Assembly: GCA_023460315.1 (NCBI GenBank) | Contig: JAEWQO010000111.1 | Coordinates: forward strand, 62,001-126,000 | DNA from: Actinomycetes bacterium | GTDB lineage: Bacteria > Actinomycetota > Coriobacteriia > Coriobacteriales > Eggerthellaceae | Length of the DNA: 64,000 nucleotides | Direction: 5' to 3' | Shown: positions 24,685 to 33,883 of the stretch, one piece after another | How the letters are laid out: every line of letters begins with the position of its first letter | Position numbering within the stretch: position 1 is the stretch's first letter | Notes under the pieces: model-generated | What the model was told of the DNA's origin: nothing | What the model saw: the letters and a program-made list of their open reading frames with translations, nothing else | Database searches by the model: none | Position numbers and translations under genes: made by a program

Positions 24685-26077
24685 GCTCGTGGCGGATGAC
24701 CTCAAAGCGTTCGAGGCGAAAGTCGTCGTCGGACGCATCGATGCCGGCCTTGCGCTTCGCGATAGCCACCTGCTCAGCGGCGGTCTGGACGCCTGCGAGA
24801 TTCGGAAGGAGAAGGCCGCGGCGATATCCCTGCGTCACGATGACGCCATAACGCGCCGGATCGAGCTCATCGAGCGATCCGACCGACTCAGGCGGGAACA
24901 GCACGTCGACCGAGTACGAGAGATGTCCCAGCTCGTCAACCTCGACAGGAGGAAACCGGGGATCCTCGCTCGCTGCTGAGATGCCGTTGCGAATGACCTC
25001 TTCTGCTATGCTGCCCGACACCGGCTCGATGGTGCCGATGCAGCCACGCAGACCGGCAGGGCCATGGATCGTCACGAACACCCCCGCTCTCCTCTGCGTG
25101 AATTCAGCCGGAAGTCCCTTCGGAAGCACGATACGCCGACCAGTGCGCACGAATTCCTCGACTGCATCCTGGGCGAGCGCAAGAAGCGGGTCGGAAGAAG
25201 CAGCGACCTCCTCCCTCCCCCCTTGCCCTTGCTCGGCGAACCCCGTGTGGGAGACCCTATGCTCGGGAGAGGCATCCCCTTCCCTCTCGAACGCAGCAAC
25301 GGCATACCCCACGCCGAAAGGCCCCTCGTAGCTGAGAAGCTCAGAGGAGAAGGGTGCGTCCTCCAGAGCGCCTGCCATAACCTGAAACGAGCGGAGGCCG
25401 CACTCGGCAGCCCGGTCGAGGAACGCCTTATCGAAAGAGAACAGGCCCTTCAGATCTCCCGATTCGAGCATTCGCACCACGTCACGGTCGAATTTCGGTC
25501 CCTCCGGAGCGAATCCGTACGGGCCATCCTCCTCAAGCCGGTGGGACAGGTCTCCGCTGGCGACAAGCACGGTCTTCCGACCAAGATCCGCCGCAGCCTC
25601 GGCAAGGCAGCGTCCGATGCGAAGATGGTCCTCGGCAGGGAGGCCCGAAAGCCCGAGCCGAACGAGGCGATACTCGTCATAGACCGCATTCACGAAATAC
25701 AGGGGAACGAACGTCGCGTGGTCGAGTTCGCCATCCCGCGTCCCGCTGCCGCACAGCGGGACGCCATGGGCGCGCGCACAAGCGGCAAGGGACGAGACGA
25801 ATTGCTGATCATAGGACACGTTCATGGCAATGTCCCATGCGCCGAAGTCGCCCATGCTCCCATGCGCGGCATCGCCGGTCGAAACATGGAAGCAATCCCG
25901 ATACAGGGGCGCATGAGGAGAAACGACGACGATGGTGTCAGGCTTCATGCCCGCTATGCGGCGAGACACCTCTTCATACGCATTGATGGTGTTTTGGATG
26001 GCACGCTCTTCCCCACGTCCGACCTCCGGCACGATGAGCGGAGGATGGGGCACGACGTAGGCGGCGACGATTCCCAT
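24671..26077 (-). CDS. Fused Memo (dioxygenase-fold) and AMMECR1 protein
   Basis: 468 residues. Residues 1-270 match the Memo/class III extradiol dioxygenase-like fold (AAYVVPHPPLIVPEVG, SPHAPLYRD, ASGDLSHRL). Residues about 300-468 match AMMECR1 (GVFVTIHGPAGLRGCIGTIEP, EDPRFPPVE, GVIVTQGYRRGLLLPNL). In many genomes these are two genes (systems A and B); here they are one chain joined by a linker of about 30 residues. Directly upstream of the radical SAM partner. Function unknown; co-occurrence implies a shared pathway. Confidence 0.9.
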   Translation of the reverse strand: MGIVAAYVVPHPPLIVPEVGRGEERAIQNTINAYEEVSRRIAGMKPDTIVVVSPHAPLYRDCFHVSTGDAAHGSMGDFGAWDIAMNVSYDQQFVSSLAACARAHGVPLCGSGTRDGELDHATFVPLYFVNAVYDEYRLVRLGLSGLPAEDHLRIGRCLAEAAADLGRKTVLVASGDLSHRLEEDGPYGFAPEGPKFDRDVVRMLESGDLKGLFSFDKAFLDRAAECGLRSFQVMAGALEDAPFSSELLSYEGPFGVGYAVAAFEREGDASPEHRVSHTGFAEQGQGGREEVAASSDPLLALAQDAVEEFVRTGRRIVLPKGLPAEFTQRRAGVFVTIHGPAGLRGCIGTIEPVSGSIAEEVIRNGISAASEDPRFPPVEVDELGHLSYSVDVLFPPESVGSLDELDPARYGVIVTQGYRRGLLLPNLAGVQTAAEQVAIAKRKAGIDASDDDFRLERFEVIRHERGGE

Positions 26078-26242
26078 GAAAGACTCCTTTTCGCAATCCG
26101 ACCAGCCCGCGCGTTCCAGCGAGATGCGCAGGGACTCTTCGCGTCATTGTACACCGCCGCCTCGGAGGTGCAGGTAACGATACGCCAGCAAGAAGCTTCA
26201 AGCCATCTTGTCAGAAAAGGGATCCTTCCACATCGGGCAGAA

Positions 26243-27082
26243 TCAGACAGAGGCGGCAGTTCTCTCGAGCTCATGCAGCCGCTCACGCGCCTCACGGACG
26301 CACGAGAGCAGATTACCTCGGTCAACGACGAAACGGAGGCAGAGCAGCTCGCGCTCGACATGGTCCAGGCGCTGCGCCGCCCCCGCTTCCTCCCACGCAG
26401 CTTCGACGCGTGCTCGCAGCTCTCCCGCGCTTGCTTCACGAACCCGGGAGAGCAGGTCGGCCAATCTTTCGTCGTCGCCATCGCGTTGTGCCAGGAGAAT
26501 GTCTCGCTCCCCCGAGAGATACTGCCGATGATCGTTTCCGTCCGGAACGTTCGCCGCATTGAGATCGGCTTCTGCCTGGTCAAGCGCCTTCAGCGCGGCC
26601 TCGGGTCCAAGCAGCTGCCGCACGGGCGGTTCCATATGGAGACAGAGAGCCGCCCTCGTCGCCGGCCTGCGCGCCTTATCCACGCTGATGCGCAGGCCGT
26701 CGGCAAGCTTCACGGCCTCATGGATGCGCCCGAGGTCCAGGAGGGCCAGACAATAGTAAGACGCATACCACGAGGCACTCTCGTCGAACGGCGGCCTCAT
26801 GCGTGACGTGATCGAGCTTCCTTTATCGACGAATGCCTGCGGATCGCATCCGTTTGAAAACAGGTTCACCAACCTCGACGCCTCGTCAAAGGCCAAATCA
26901 GCCATTCTTTTTCCGATCAGGAGAGTGCCGAGAACCACCAGGGCAACCGCGGTCAACATCCCCCATGGTTCAAACAGCACCGGCCTTCCCGTCACCAGCG
27001 TCGCCACAACGACAAAGATGAGCGCAGGCAAAGGGCTGAGGACAGAGGTCTTGATGAGATAGTTCTTCACAAAGGGCAGCAA
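26243..27082 (-). CDS. Two-TM protein with helical cytosolic domain, function unknown
   Basis: 279 residues. Two adjacent hydrophobic segments near the N-terminus (LSPLPALIFVVVATLVTG and MLTAVALVVLGTLLIG), then about 220 residues that are helical and Ala/Leu/Arg/Glu rich with a TPR-like pattern (ASWYASYYCLALLDLGRIHEAVKLADGL). No catalytic motif. The apparent start is TTG with GGAG 8 bases upstream. It lies 165 bases upstream of the Memo-AMMECR1 gene in the same direction. Not recognised further. Confidence 0.6.
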   Translation of the reverse strand: MLPFVKNYLIKTSVLSPLPALIFVVVATLVTGRPVLFEPWGMLTAVALVVLGTLLIGKRMADLAFDEASRLVNLFSNGCDPQAFVDKGSSITSRMRPPFDESASWYASYYCLALLDLGRIHEAVKLADGLRISVDKARRPATRAALCLHMEPPVRQLLGPEAALKALDQAEADLNAANVPDGNDHRQYLSGERDILLAQRDGDDERLADLLSRVREASAGELRARVEAAWEEAGAAQRLDHVERELLCLRFVVDRGNLLSCVREARERLHELERTAASV

Positions 27083-27608
27083 GGAGACTCCCGTCGATCG
27101 ACGCTCCGCACGTATGCGACCATGCTACCACAGGATGCCGGAGCACGGCGAATGGGCAGCGTCACCGAGCCTGGATTTCGAACAGCACCATTCCCCTCAC
27201 CAAAAGACCGAAACAGGCAACCAGACCCCGCTCGACGGACGTCTTCCACAGAACGGGAACAAGCCGGGCCAGGGGTCGCCGGTTGGAAATCGAGCAGAGG
27301 AGGGTCCCATGACGAACAGCACCAAACTGCCTTATGACAGGGTGCGAGTCACCGGGTCCATGGCTGCCCGAGCAGACCGTTCGACAGGAATGCCAGAGGA
27401 CGATCATGCCCTCGACGAAACATCGTATGACCGCCGAGGACCCGGGCGGTCACGCATGCTTGCGCTTTCGCCTTGAAGGGACAAGCCTCGGCCTCACAAA
27501 CAATGTCGCCGCCTACAAGGGTCTCTCCGATGCGCACATCCCTGCCTTCCTACCGGATTGGCCGAAAACCATGCAGCAGGATTGCAGCGTGCAGCAATGC
27601 TTTTCTGT

Positions 27609-27747
27609 CGGATTGGCTGAGATTGGATGATAGGGGTAGTTTTCTTGGAAAGGGAGCTAATACGGAATTTCCCCCCTGGCTCTTTCCGTCTATTCGGTCG
27701 GCTGTCCACTGAAGAACTGCCCCTATGTCTCTTTCTTAGCCAATCCG
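27609..27747. repeat. 139-bp long imperfect palindrome
   Basis: Ends cggattggctgaga and tcttagccaatccg are inverted repeats with one mismatch. Nested inside are ataggggtagtt / aactgcccctat and ggaaaggg-agc / ggctctttcc, so nearly the whole element can fold as one hairpin. It lies in the 710-base gene-free gap 27083-27792 downstream of the aldo-keto reductase. Short frames in the rest of the gap (e.g. 27309-27476 plus) lack support. Sequence unrelated to the gccgcgag-type elements. Confidence 0.65.
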
Positions 27748-27792
27748 CCCATCGGCCGGTCCGGATGACCGCCTCGTTTTATGGATTGCTTC

Positions 27793-28653
27793 TCAGAAGT
27801 CGATGGTGTCCGGATCAAGACCGCTCTGCCCGAGGGGATCGAGGGCATCGATACGCTCCAGATCCTCGTCGGAGATATGGAACCAGAACACACGTGCATT
27901 TTCGGCGATACGTCCTGCGTTTGTCGACTTCGGCAAGGGTATGGCACGCCGTTGCAGGCACCAGCGGACACACAGCTGAGCCACGGTGCACCCATACACG
28001 GCAGCGATGTCGATCAGCTGCCTGTTTTCCAACACGCGGCCTGCACCGAGGGGAGACCATGCTTCCATGACGATATCGTTCCGATCGCAGAAATCCCGGG
28101 TTTCAAGTTGATTGCATCCCGGATGAAGCTCTATCTGGTTCACCATGGGAAGAATGCTTGCCCCATCCATAAGCGCCTCAAGATGGGCTGGCTTGAAATT
28201 GCTCACCCCGATGGACCGAACGAGCCCCTGAGCATAGAGCGACTCAAGAGCGCGCCAGGTCTCCGCATTGGTGTGCTTCCAGTCGGGATCGACGTGCGAC
28301 GAGGCGGGCCAATGGATCAGATAGAGGTCAAGGTAGTCGAGGCCGAGCTTCTTTCGAGATGACTCGAAAGCGGCAAGGGTCTTGTCATACCTGCGATCGG
28401 TATTCCATACTTTCGTGGTCACGAACACGTCTTCGCGGGGAATGTCAGATTTCGCCAGCGCCTCCCCAACCGTCTCCTCATTGCCGTAGGCAGCGGCAGT
28501 ATCGATGTGGCGATAGCCATCCGCAAGAGCTTGATGCAGGGAATCGGCCCCTTTCTCGCCTTCCGGCATCTTCCACGTTCCAAAGCCTACGCACGGAATC
28601 TCATAGCCGTTTCTCAGGGCTATAGCATCTTGGGCGTTTTGCAAGTCAGTCAT
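27793..28653 (-). CDS. Aldo/keto reductase
   Basis: 286 residues, NADPH-dependent (alpha/beta)8 reductase. The catalytic tetrad can be placed: Asp and Tyr in HIDTAAAYGNEE, Lys in TTKVWN, His in LIHWPAS. Cofactor region IPLPKSTNAGRIAENA near the C-terminus. The start MTDLQNAQD follows a perfect AGGAGGT; a longer frame to 28848 has no ribosome site. Last gene before the palindrome, downstream of the acyl-CoA ligase, possibly a separate transcript. Substrate not predictable. Confidence 0.92.
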   Translation of the reverse strand: MTDLQNAQDAIALRNGYEIPCVGFGTWKMPEGEKGADSLHQALADGYRHIDTAAAYGNEETVGEALAKSDIPREDVFVTTKVWNTDRRYDKTLAAFESSRKKLGLDYLDLYLIHWPASSHVDPDWKHTNAETWRALESLYAQGLVRSIGVSNFKPAHLEALMDGASILPMVNQIELHPGCNQLETRDFCDRNDIVMEAWSPLGAGRVLENRQLIDIAAVYGCTVAQLCVRWCLQRRAIPLPKSTNAGRIAENARVFWFHISDEDLERIDALDPLGQSGLDPDTIDF

Positions 28654-28860
28654 GCCGTACCTCCTGTCGCGAGCGCGGCCGACAGCGGCAGGCCGCGCAT
28701 CCGGTTTGGTTGATACGTGCACGATACCGCTTTGTGTTTCCAACCCAGCGAATCGTTGCGTGATCGTTGGGCATGAAACCACAGAAACCTGACACGGGAG
28801 ACGCCCCGCAGAGAGGCCGTCTGACCCTGCCCCGGAGAACAATTTCACCGAGGCTTTCGG

Positions 28861-30534
28861 TCAGTCTTCAATTCCGTCGTTGTTGCGAATGAGCTTGCGC
28901 TTGATCTTGCCGCCGATGGTCTTGGGAAGCTCGTCCACAAATTCGACGATGCGGGGATACTTGTAGGGCGCAGTCGTCCTCTTCACGTGATCTTGGAGCT
29001 CTTTGATCAGCTGCTCTGAGGGTTTCCACCCTTTGGCAAGCACGACGGTGGCCTTCACGACCTTGCCGCGAATGGGGTCGGGGGCAGCCGTCACGGCGCA
29101 CTCGATCACGGCATCGTGCTCGACGAGGGCGCTCTCCACTTCGAAAGGGCCGATGCGATACCCGGAGCATTTGATGACATCGTCATTGCGTCCCACGAAG
29201 AAACAATACCCATCCGAATCGCGCCAAGCCATGTCATGGAGGTTATAATACTCTCCCCCCACCGCCTCCGCCGTGCGGTCCTCGTCCCGATAATAGCCCA
29301 CAAACAGTCCCGGAGGATACGCTTCCTTGAGCTTGGTGACGCAAAGGGCGCCCTCCTCGCCGTCGGGCACCTCCTCGCCATTGTCATCAAGGAGCTTAAT
29401 GTTGAGAAGCGGAGATGGCTTGCCCATCGAGCCGGGACGCGGCTCGATCCAGGGAAAGGTCGCCAAAAGCACCGGGCCTTCCGTCTGCCCGAAGCCTTCG
29501 CGAATCTTCTTGCCCGTCAGGCGCTCCCAGGCGAGCGTGACTTCTGCGTTCAGCGGCTCGCCTGCTGTTGCGAACGTGTGCACGCTTGAAAGGTCATAGC
29601 TCGAGACGTCTTCCTGCAACATGAATCGATACATGGTGGGCGGAGCGCAGAATGTCGTCAGCCGGTAGTCCTCGATCTTCTGAAGCAGCTGCGTTGGAAC
29701 GAATTTATCCATATCGTAGGCAAATACCGTGGCCCCTGCTATCCATTGCCCGTATATCTTTCCCCAGCCAAATTTTGCCCAACCGCTGTCAGTGACCGAG
29801 AGATGGAGGGTGTCTTCCTCAACCTGCTGCCAGTATTTCGCCGTGAGAATATGCCCCAAAGGATGGGCGAAGTTATGGCACACGGCTTTCGCCATGCCCG
29901 TCGTGCCTGAAGTGAAATAGATGAGCATGATGTCCTTGCTCGTCACGCCCTGCTCGCCCTCCGGCCGAGCAAACGACGTGGATTCCCCTTCGACCAGATC
30001 GTCGAAGGAAGTCCATCCCTCACGCTTTCCGGCAACGACGATCCGCTGCTCGATGGAGGGCGAATCGGGCAGGGCCTCCTCGGCCTGAGCACACACGTAA
30101 TCGTCATCCACGCAGATGATCGCTTTCACCTGTGCGCTGTTGGCGCGATACGCCATGTCTTTTTTCGTGAGCTGCAGGGATGCGGGAATAATGGTGGCAC
30201 CCAGCTTGCACAAAGCCACGGCACACACCCAGTACTCCCAACGACGGCGCAAGATCATCATGACGACGTCACCCTTACCGATTCCCCGCTTCCGAAATGC
30301 ATTGGCTGCCTGGTTTGACAGGTTCGCCATAGCAGAAAACGTGAACGAGCGCTCGTCGCCCCGATCGTCGCACCACAGAAGCGCCCGCTTTTCCGGCTCG
30401 ACACGCGCCCATTCGTCAACTACGTCAAAACCGAAGTTGAACCTTTCGGGAACATCGATGCGAAAGTTGTCGTAAAAATCCTCATATGAGTCAAACTCGA
30501 TGCGGGGGCAGTACTTCTCCAGAATATAGTTCAC
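28861..30534 (-). CDS. AMP-forming acyl-CoA synthetase (1)
   Basis: 557 residues, ANL superfamily. ATP-binding P-loop IYFTSGTTGMAKAV (about 202-215), the EGFGQTE motif (about 338), the GYRIGPFEVE hinge region and the catalytic Lys in PKTIGGKIKR near the C-terminus. Most like the ACSM/medium-chain acyl-CoA ligase group. GTG start with AGGAGAAGG upstream. It follows the XRE-cupin regulator by 50 bases, and a second ligase with its own XRE-cupin gene lies on the other side of the oxidoreductase genes. Likely interconverts the acyl-CoA made by VorABC and the free acid. Confidence 0.93.
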   Translation of the reverse strand: MNYILEKYCPRIEFDSYEDFYDNFRIDVPERFNFGFDVVDEWARVEPEKRALLWCDDRGDERSFTFSAMANLSNQAANAFRKRGIGKGDVVMMILRRRWEYWVCAVALCKLGATIIPASLQLTKKDMAYRANSAQVKAIICVDDDYVCAQAEEALPDSPSIEQRIVVAGKREGWTSFDDLVEGESTSFARPEGEQGVTSKDIMLIYFTSGTTGMAKAVCHNFAHPLGHILTAKYWQQVEEDTLHLSVTDSGWAKFGWGKIYGQWIAGATVFAYDMDKFVPTQLLQKIEDYRLTTFCAPPTMYRFMLQEDVSSYDLSSVHTFATAGEPLNAEVTLAWERLTGKKIREGFGQTEGPVLLATFPWIEPRPGSMGKPSPLLNIKLLDDNGEEVPDGEEGALCVTKLKEAYPPGLFVGYYRDEDRTAEAVGGEYYNLHDMAWRDSDGYCFFVGRNDDVIKCSGYRIGPFEVESALVEHDAVIECAVTAAPDPIRGKVVKATVVLAKGWKPSEQLIKELQDHVKRTTAPYKYPRIVEFVDELPKTIGGKIKRKLIRNNDGIED

Positions 30535-30583
30535 GTATGACGCCTTCTCCTCGTGTTCTTCTGACGGGCCGTGCGGCCTTGGT

Positions 30584-31135
30584 TCATTCGGCTATGATGG
30601 TGACGAACGTGGCCGGCACCTCGCCGCCGCAGCGCTGACCATGGGGGTGGCGCGGATTGAAGTAGATGCTGTCTCCCTCATTCAGCTCAAACTCTTTGCC
30701 GTTCCACGTCACGATGACGCAGCCTTCCAGAACCAGGTTGAATTCCTGGCCGGAATGCGTCACGAGTTTTGCAGGATCGTCCGACGGATCGAGAACCACC
30801 AGCAGCGGCTGCATGATTTTTCCGGCATAGCGCCAGGCGAGATCCTCGAAATGATATCCGGGATACCGGTCGACCTCACGGCCTTCCCCTTTTCTGACCA
30901 CCTGGTAGGTGTCAAGCTTTGCCGCCGTACCCGTCAGTATCTCGGTGAACTCGACGCCGAGCGTGTGTGCGATATGATAGATGGCCGAGATGGGAACATC
31001 ATCACCGGTCTCCTCCCACCTCAGGTAGGTCTCCAAAGGCACGCCAAGCTCTGCCGCCATGTCTTCGCACGAAACGTCGCACGCCTCGCGTAGCCCCTTG
31101 ATGCGCAGGCCTATCTCCGCCAGTTCAGCCACCAT
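30584..31135 (-). CDS. XRE-family regulator with C-terminal cupin domain (1)
   Basis: 183 residues. N-terminal helix-turn-helix of the XRE type (about 8-62, IGLRIKGLREACDVSCEDMAAELGV) and C-terminal cupin_2 domain (about 105-180, HSGQEFNLVLEGCVIV, FNPRHPHGQRC). Such proteins sense small ligands through the cupin. AGGAGG precedes the ATG. It is encoded between vorC-like (9 bases upstream) and acyl-CoA ligase 1 (50 bases downstream), and has a paralogue at 36534-37118, so it probably regulates this locus. Confidence 0.9.
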   Translation of the reverse strand: MVAELAEIGLRIKGLREACDVSCEDMAAELGVPLETYLRWEETGDDVPISAIYHIAHTLGVEFTEILTGTAAKLDTYQVVRKGEGREVDRYPGYHFEDLAWRYAGKIMQPLLVVLDPSDDPAKLVTHSGQEFNLVLEGCVIVTWNGKEFELNEGDSIYFNPRHPHGQRCGGEVPATFVTIIAE

Positions 31136-31144
31136 GCGAACCTC

Positions 31145-31681
31145 CTAAGCATCCATGCCGAGACGCAGGGCCTTCTTGTTCATTTCCAACATGTCAGCCT
31201 TCTTGGCAGGCACGCATTTTTCCATTGCCTGCCAAAGCGTGTCCTCAGCGCAAAAGCCCGTTTCGGCAAACAGCTTTCCTGCCAGGATAATGTTCGCAAG
31301 CTTCTTGAAGCCAGCCTCCTCCGCCATCGCCGTCGCAGGAAGAACGCACATGCGGACGTGCGGAATGGAAGGGATTCGCTGGATGAGCGTGGAGTCAGCA
31401 ACCACCAAGCCCCCTTCGGACACGCTATTCTCAAACTTATCGAGCGAAGGCTGGTTCATTGCGACAAGCGCATCGGGCTCGAGCACAAGCGGGCTCCCAA
31501 TGGGCTCGTCGGAGAGACACACGCTGCAATTTGCCGTGCCGCCCCGCATTTCGGGGCCGTATGACGGGAGCCATGAAACCTCGCGGCCTTCAATGAGCCC
31601 GGCATAGGCAATGAGCTTGCCGGCAAAGAGCACGCCCTGGCCGCCAAAACCGGCGAGCACGATGTTGAGGGGCTCCTTCAT
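31145..31681 (-). CDS. vorC: 2-oxoacid:ferredoxin oxidoreductase, gamma subunit
   Basis: 178 residues, family Pfam POR gamma. VLAGFGGQGVLFAGKLIAYAG at the N-terminus and PSYGPEMRGGTANCSV are diagnostic. Overlaps the beta-subunit gene by ATGA. Part of a four-subunit enzyme (delta-alpha-beta-gamma order) that oxidatively decarboxylates 2-oxoacids to acyl-CoA with ferredoxin. Gene naming (Vor rather than Kor) is by resemblance of the alpha subunit only. Confidence 0.9.
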   Translation of the reverse strand: MKEPLNIVLAGFGGQGVLFAGKLIAYAGLIEGREVSWLPSYGPEMRGGTANCSVCLSDEPIGSPLVLEPDALVAMNQPSLDKFENSVSEGGLVVADSTLIQRIPSIPHVRMCVLPATAMAEEAGFKKLANIILAGKLFAETGFCAEDTLWQAMEKCVPAKKADMLEMNKKALRLGMDA

Positions 31682-32520
31682 CGGACACCTTCTTCCCGTT
31701 TTGGCGCCTGTGCGATCGGACAGGCCTCAGCACGGGCAGCTGCCGCTTCGGCGGCGTCGGAAAAGCCTTCGGCCACCACGTCTTTGTATACCCCAAGCGG
31801 ATAGTAGGGAAGCATGTTCTCCCTCATCCAGCCGAAGGCGTCCTGCGGGCTCATGCCCCAGTTCGTCGGGCATGTTGACACCACCTCGACAAGCGAATAG
31901 CCCCGCCCGTCAACCTGGGTTTGGAACGCCTTCTTGATGGCCTTTTTCGCCTTTCGGACGTTCCTCGGATCGTCGACCGTCACTCGCTCCAGATAGGCGA
32001 CGCCGTCCAGGGAAGAAAGCAGTTCGCACACGCGGATGGGATAGCCAGCCGACGAGACGTCACGGCCGTAGGGGCTAGTCTGCGTCACCTGGTTGGGCAA
32101 ACTTGTGGGAGCCATCTGGCCACCCGTCATGCCATAGATGGCATTGTTGATGAAGATGACGGTGATATGCTCTCCTCGCGTGGCGGCATGGATGGTTTCC
32201 GCCATGCCGATGCTGGCCAGGTCACCGTCACCTTGATAGGCGTACACGATATTGTCGGGATGGACACGCTTGACCGCCGTGGCGACCGCAGGTGCGCGGC
32301 CGTGCGCGGCCTCGATCATGTCACATCCGAAGAAGTCATATGAGGTCACAGAACAGCCCACCGGCGCAACGCCGACCGTGCGACCCTCGATGTCGAGTTC
32401 ATCCATCACTTCCGACACCAAGCGGTGCACGATGCCGTGAGGGCAGCCGGGGCAATAGTTTGTCACGACAGGAAGCAGCGCATGGGGACGCTCGAACACG
32501 ACCTTCATTTCGTCAGCCAT
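31678..32520 (-). CDS. vorB: 2-oxoacid:ferredoxin oxidoreductase, beta (TPP) subunit
   Basis: 280 residues. Thiamine pyrophosphate motif GDGDLASIGMAETIHAA followed by NNAIYGMTGGQ, and CPGCPHG near the N-terminus, as in the beta subunits of Kor/Vor enzymes. It starts one base after the alpha-subunit stop and overlaps the gamma gene. Acts in the cytoplasm with ferredoxin as acceptor. Symbol usage for alpha and beta varies between species. Confidence 0.9.
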   Translation of the reverse strand: MADEMKVVFERPHALLPVVTNYCPGCPHGIVHRLVSEVMDELDIEGRTVGVAPVGCSVTSYDFFGCDMIEAAHGRAPAVATAVKRVHPDNIVYAYQGDGDLASIGMAETIHAATRGEHITVIFINNAIYGMTGGQMAPTSLPNQVTQTSPYGRDVSSAGYPIRVCELLSSLDGVAYLERVTVDDPRNVRKAKKAIKKAFQTQVDGRGYSLVEVVSTCPTNWGMSPQDAFGWMRENMLPYYPLGVYKDVVAEGFSDAAEAAAARAEACPIAQAPKREEGVR

Positions 32521-32521
32521 G

Positions 32522-33604
32522 TCACTCGCCTCCTTTCACATCGGAGTCCAATGCAGAGGCCATGGCCTCCAATTTTTCCAACACCTCTGCCGGCGTCGGA
32601 ATCACGCCGCCCGTGCGACCGAAAAACTCGACCGGGTGGCGTCCGAGCACGGCAAGGCGGACGTCGTCGACCATCTGGCCCATGTTCATCTCGACGGAAA
32701 GATAGGCCCGTGCGGTGGGAATGGTACTCTCGATGGCCTTGATCGGAAAGGGCCAGAGCGTGATGGGACGAATGAGCCCGACTTTCATGCCACGCTCCCG
32801 AGCAGCGACCACCGCGCTGCGCGAAACGCGGGCGCTCGCCCCGAATGCAACGACCACGATATCGGCGTCTTCGGTGAGAAACGTTTCGGCTCGCTGCTCG
32901 TCACGTTCAATGACGGCATAGCGTTCATAACGCTTGACGTTGAGATCCTCGAGTGCCTCGGCAGTCAGGTAGAGCGAGTTCACCACATTGTGCGCCCGTT
33001 CGTGACGATGTCCACACGTCGCCCAAGGCTTTTCGGGAAGACTCTCCTTGGGTTCGGGCATGACGACGGGTTCCATCATCTGGCCCAGCATGCCGTCGGC
33101 CAGAATCATGACGGGTGTGCGATAGCGATCCGCCACGTCAAACGCCTCATAGATATAATCGGCCATTTCCTGCACCGTGGAAGGAGCATACACGACCACC
33201 CGGAAATCACCATGGCCCAGGGCGCGTGTCGCCTGCCAATAATCGGATTGAGAGGGCTGAATGCCGCCCAGGCCCGGACCGCCCCGCTGCACGTTAACGA
33301 TGACGCCCGGCAGATCCGCGCCAGCCATGTAGGATATTCCCTCGCCTTTGAGCGAGATGCCCGGAGACGACGAGGACGTCATGACCCGTGCCCCCGCCGC
33401 AGCGGCGCCATACACCATGTTGATTGCCGCAACCTCGCTCTCAGCCTGCAGGTAGGTCCCGCCGATCTTCGGCATGCGCTTTGACATGTAAGCCGCAAGC
33501 TCGGTCTGTGGCGTGATGGGATAGCCGAAAAAGAAACGGCATCCAGCCCGCAGGGCGCTTTCAGCAAGCGCCTCATTGCCCTTCATGAGCACTTTCTCTG
33601 CCAT
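32522..33604 (-). CDS. vorA: 2-oxoacid:ferredoxin oxidoreductase, alpha subunit
   Basis: 360 residues. The N-terminal pyrimidine-binding domain shows GCRFFFGYPITPQTELAAYM and SSSSPGISLKGEGISY, and GGPGLGGIQPSQSDYWQA, close to subunits annotated as 3-methyl-2-oxobutanoate (branched-chain) dehydrogenases. It follows the ferredoxin-like delta gene by 5 bases. With the acyl-CoA ligases it suits energy-yielding degradation of branched-chain or aromatic amino acids. Exact substrate is an inference. Confidence 0.9.
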   Translation of the reverse strand: MAEKVLMKGNEALAESALRAGCRFFFGYPITPQTELAAYMSKRMPKIGGTYLQAESEVAAINMVYGAAAAGARVMTSSSSPGISLKGEGISYMAGADLPGVIVNVQRGGPGLGGIQPSQSDYWQATRALGHGDFRVVVYAPSTVQEMADYIYEAFDVADRYRTPVMILADGMLGQMMEPVVMPEPKESLPEKPWATCGHRHERAHNVVNSLYLTAEALEDLNVKRYERYAVIERDEQRAETFLTEDADIVVVAFGASARVSRSAVVAARERGMKVGLIRPITLWPFPIKAIESTIPTARAYLSVEMNMGQMVDDVRLAVLGRHPVEFFGRTGGVIPTPAEVLEKLEAMASALDSDVKGGE

Positions 33605-33609
33605 GACCT

Positions 33610-33816
33610 CTACCTCTCTACCGTGATCGCGACATCAGGGCACATGATTGCACAGGTCGTGCAGCCCGTGCAGGCACTCTGGTCCATACACTGCGCTGGA
33701 TGGTAGCCCTTCGCAGTGATCGTTGTGCGATCAAGCCTTAGGATGTGTATCGGACACACATCGACACAGAGACCGCATCCTTTGCAGAAGCGGTCGTCCA
33801 CGCTGATTCTCGCCAT
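33610..33816 (-). CDS. vorD: 2-oxoacid:ferredoxin oxidoreductase, delta (2x[4Fe-4S]) subunit
   Basis: 68 residues with two ferredoxin clusters: FCKGCGLCVDVCP and ACTGCTTCAIMCP. It is the electron-transfer subunit that passes electrons from the TPP centre to soluble ferredoxin. Start MARISVDDRF chosen for GAGGAAGG upstream; a longer frame to 33909 has no site. Placed immediately upstream of the alpha subunit. Confidence 0.9.
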   Translation of the reverse strand: MARISVDDRFCKGCGLCVDVCPIHILRLDRTTITAKGYHPAQCMDQSACTGCTTCAIMCPDVAITVER

Positions 33817-33883
33817 GGTTCGCCTTCCTCGTCTTGCTGTCTCACCGGCAGGGGCCATAAAGCCGCAGCCGATGGCCTCACCT

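Noticed and set aside
27309..27476. Short plus-strand frame MTNSTKLPYDR...
   Set aside because: No homology recognised, weak ribosome site and atypical composition in a gene-free gap.
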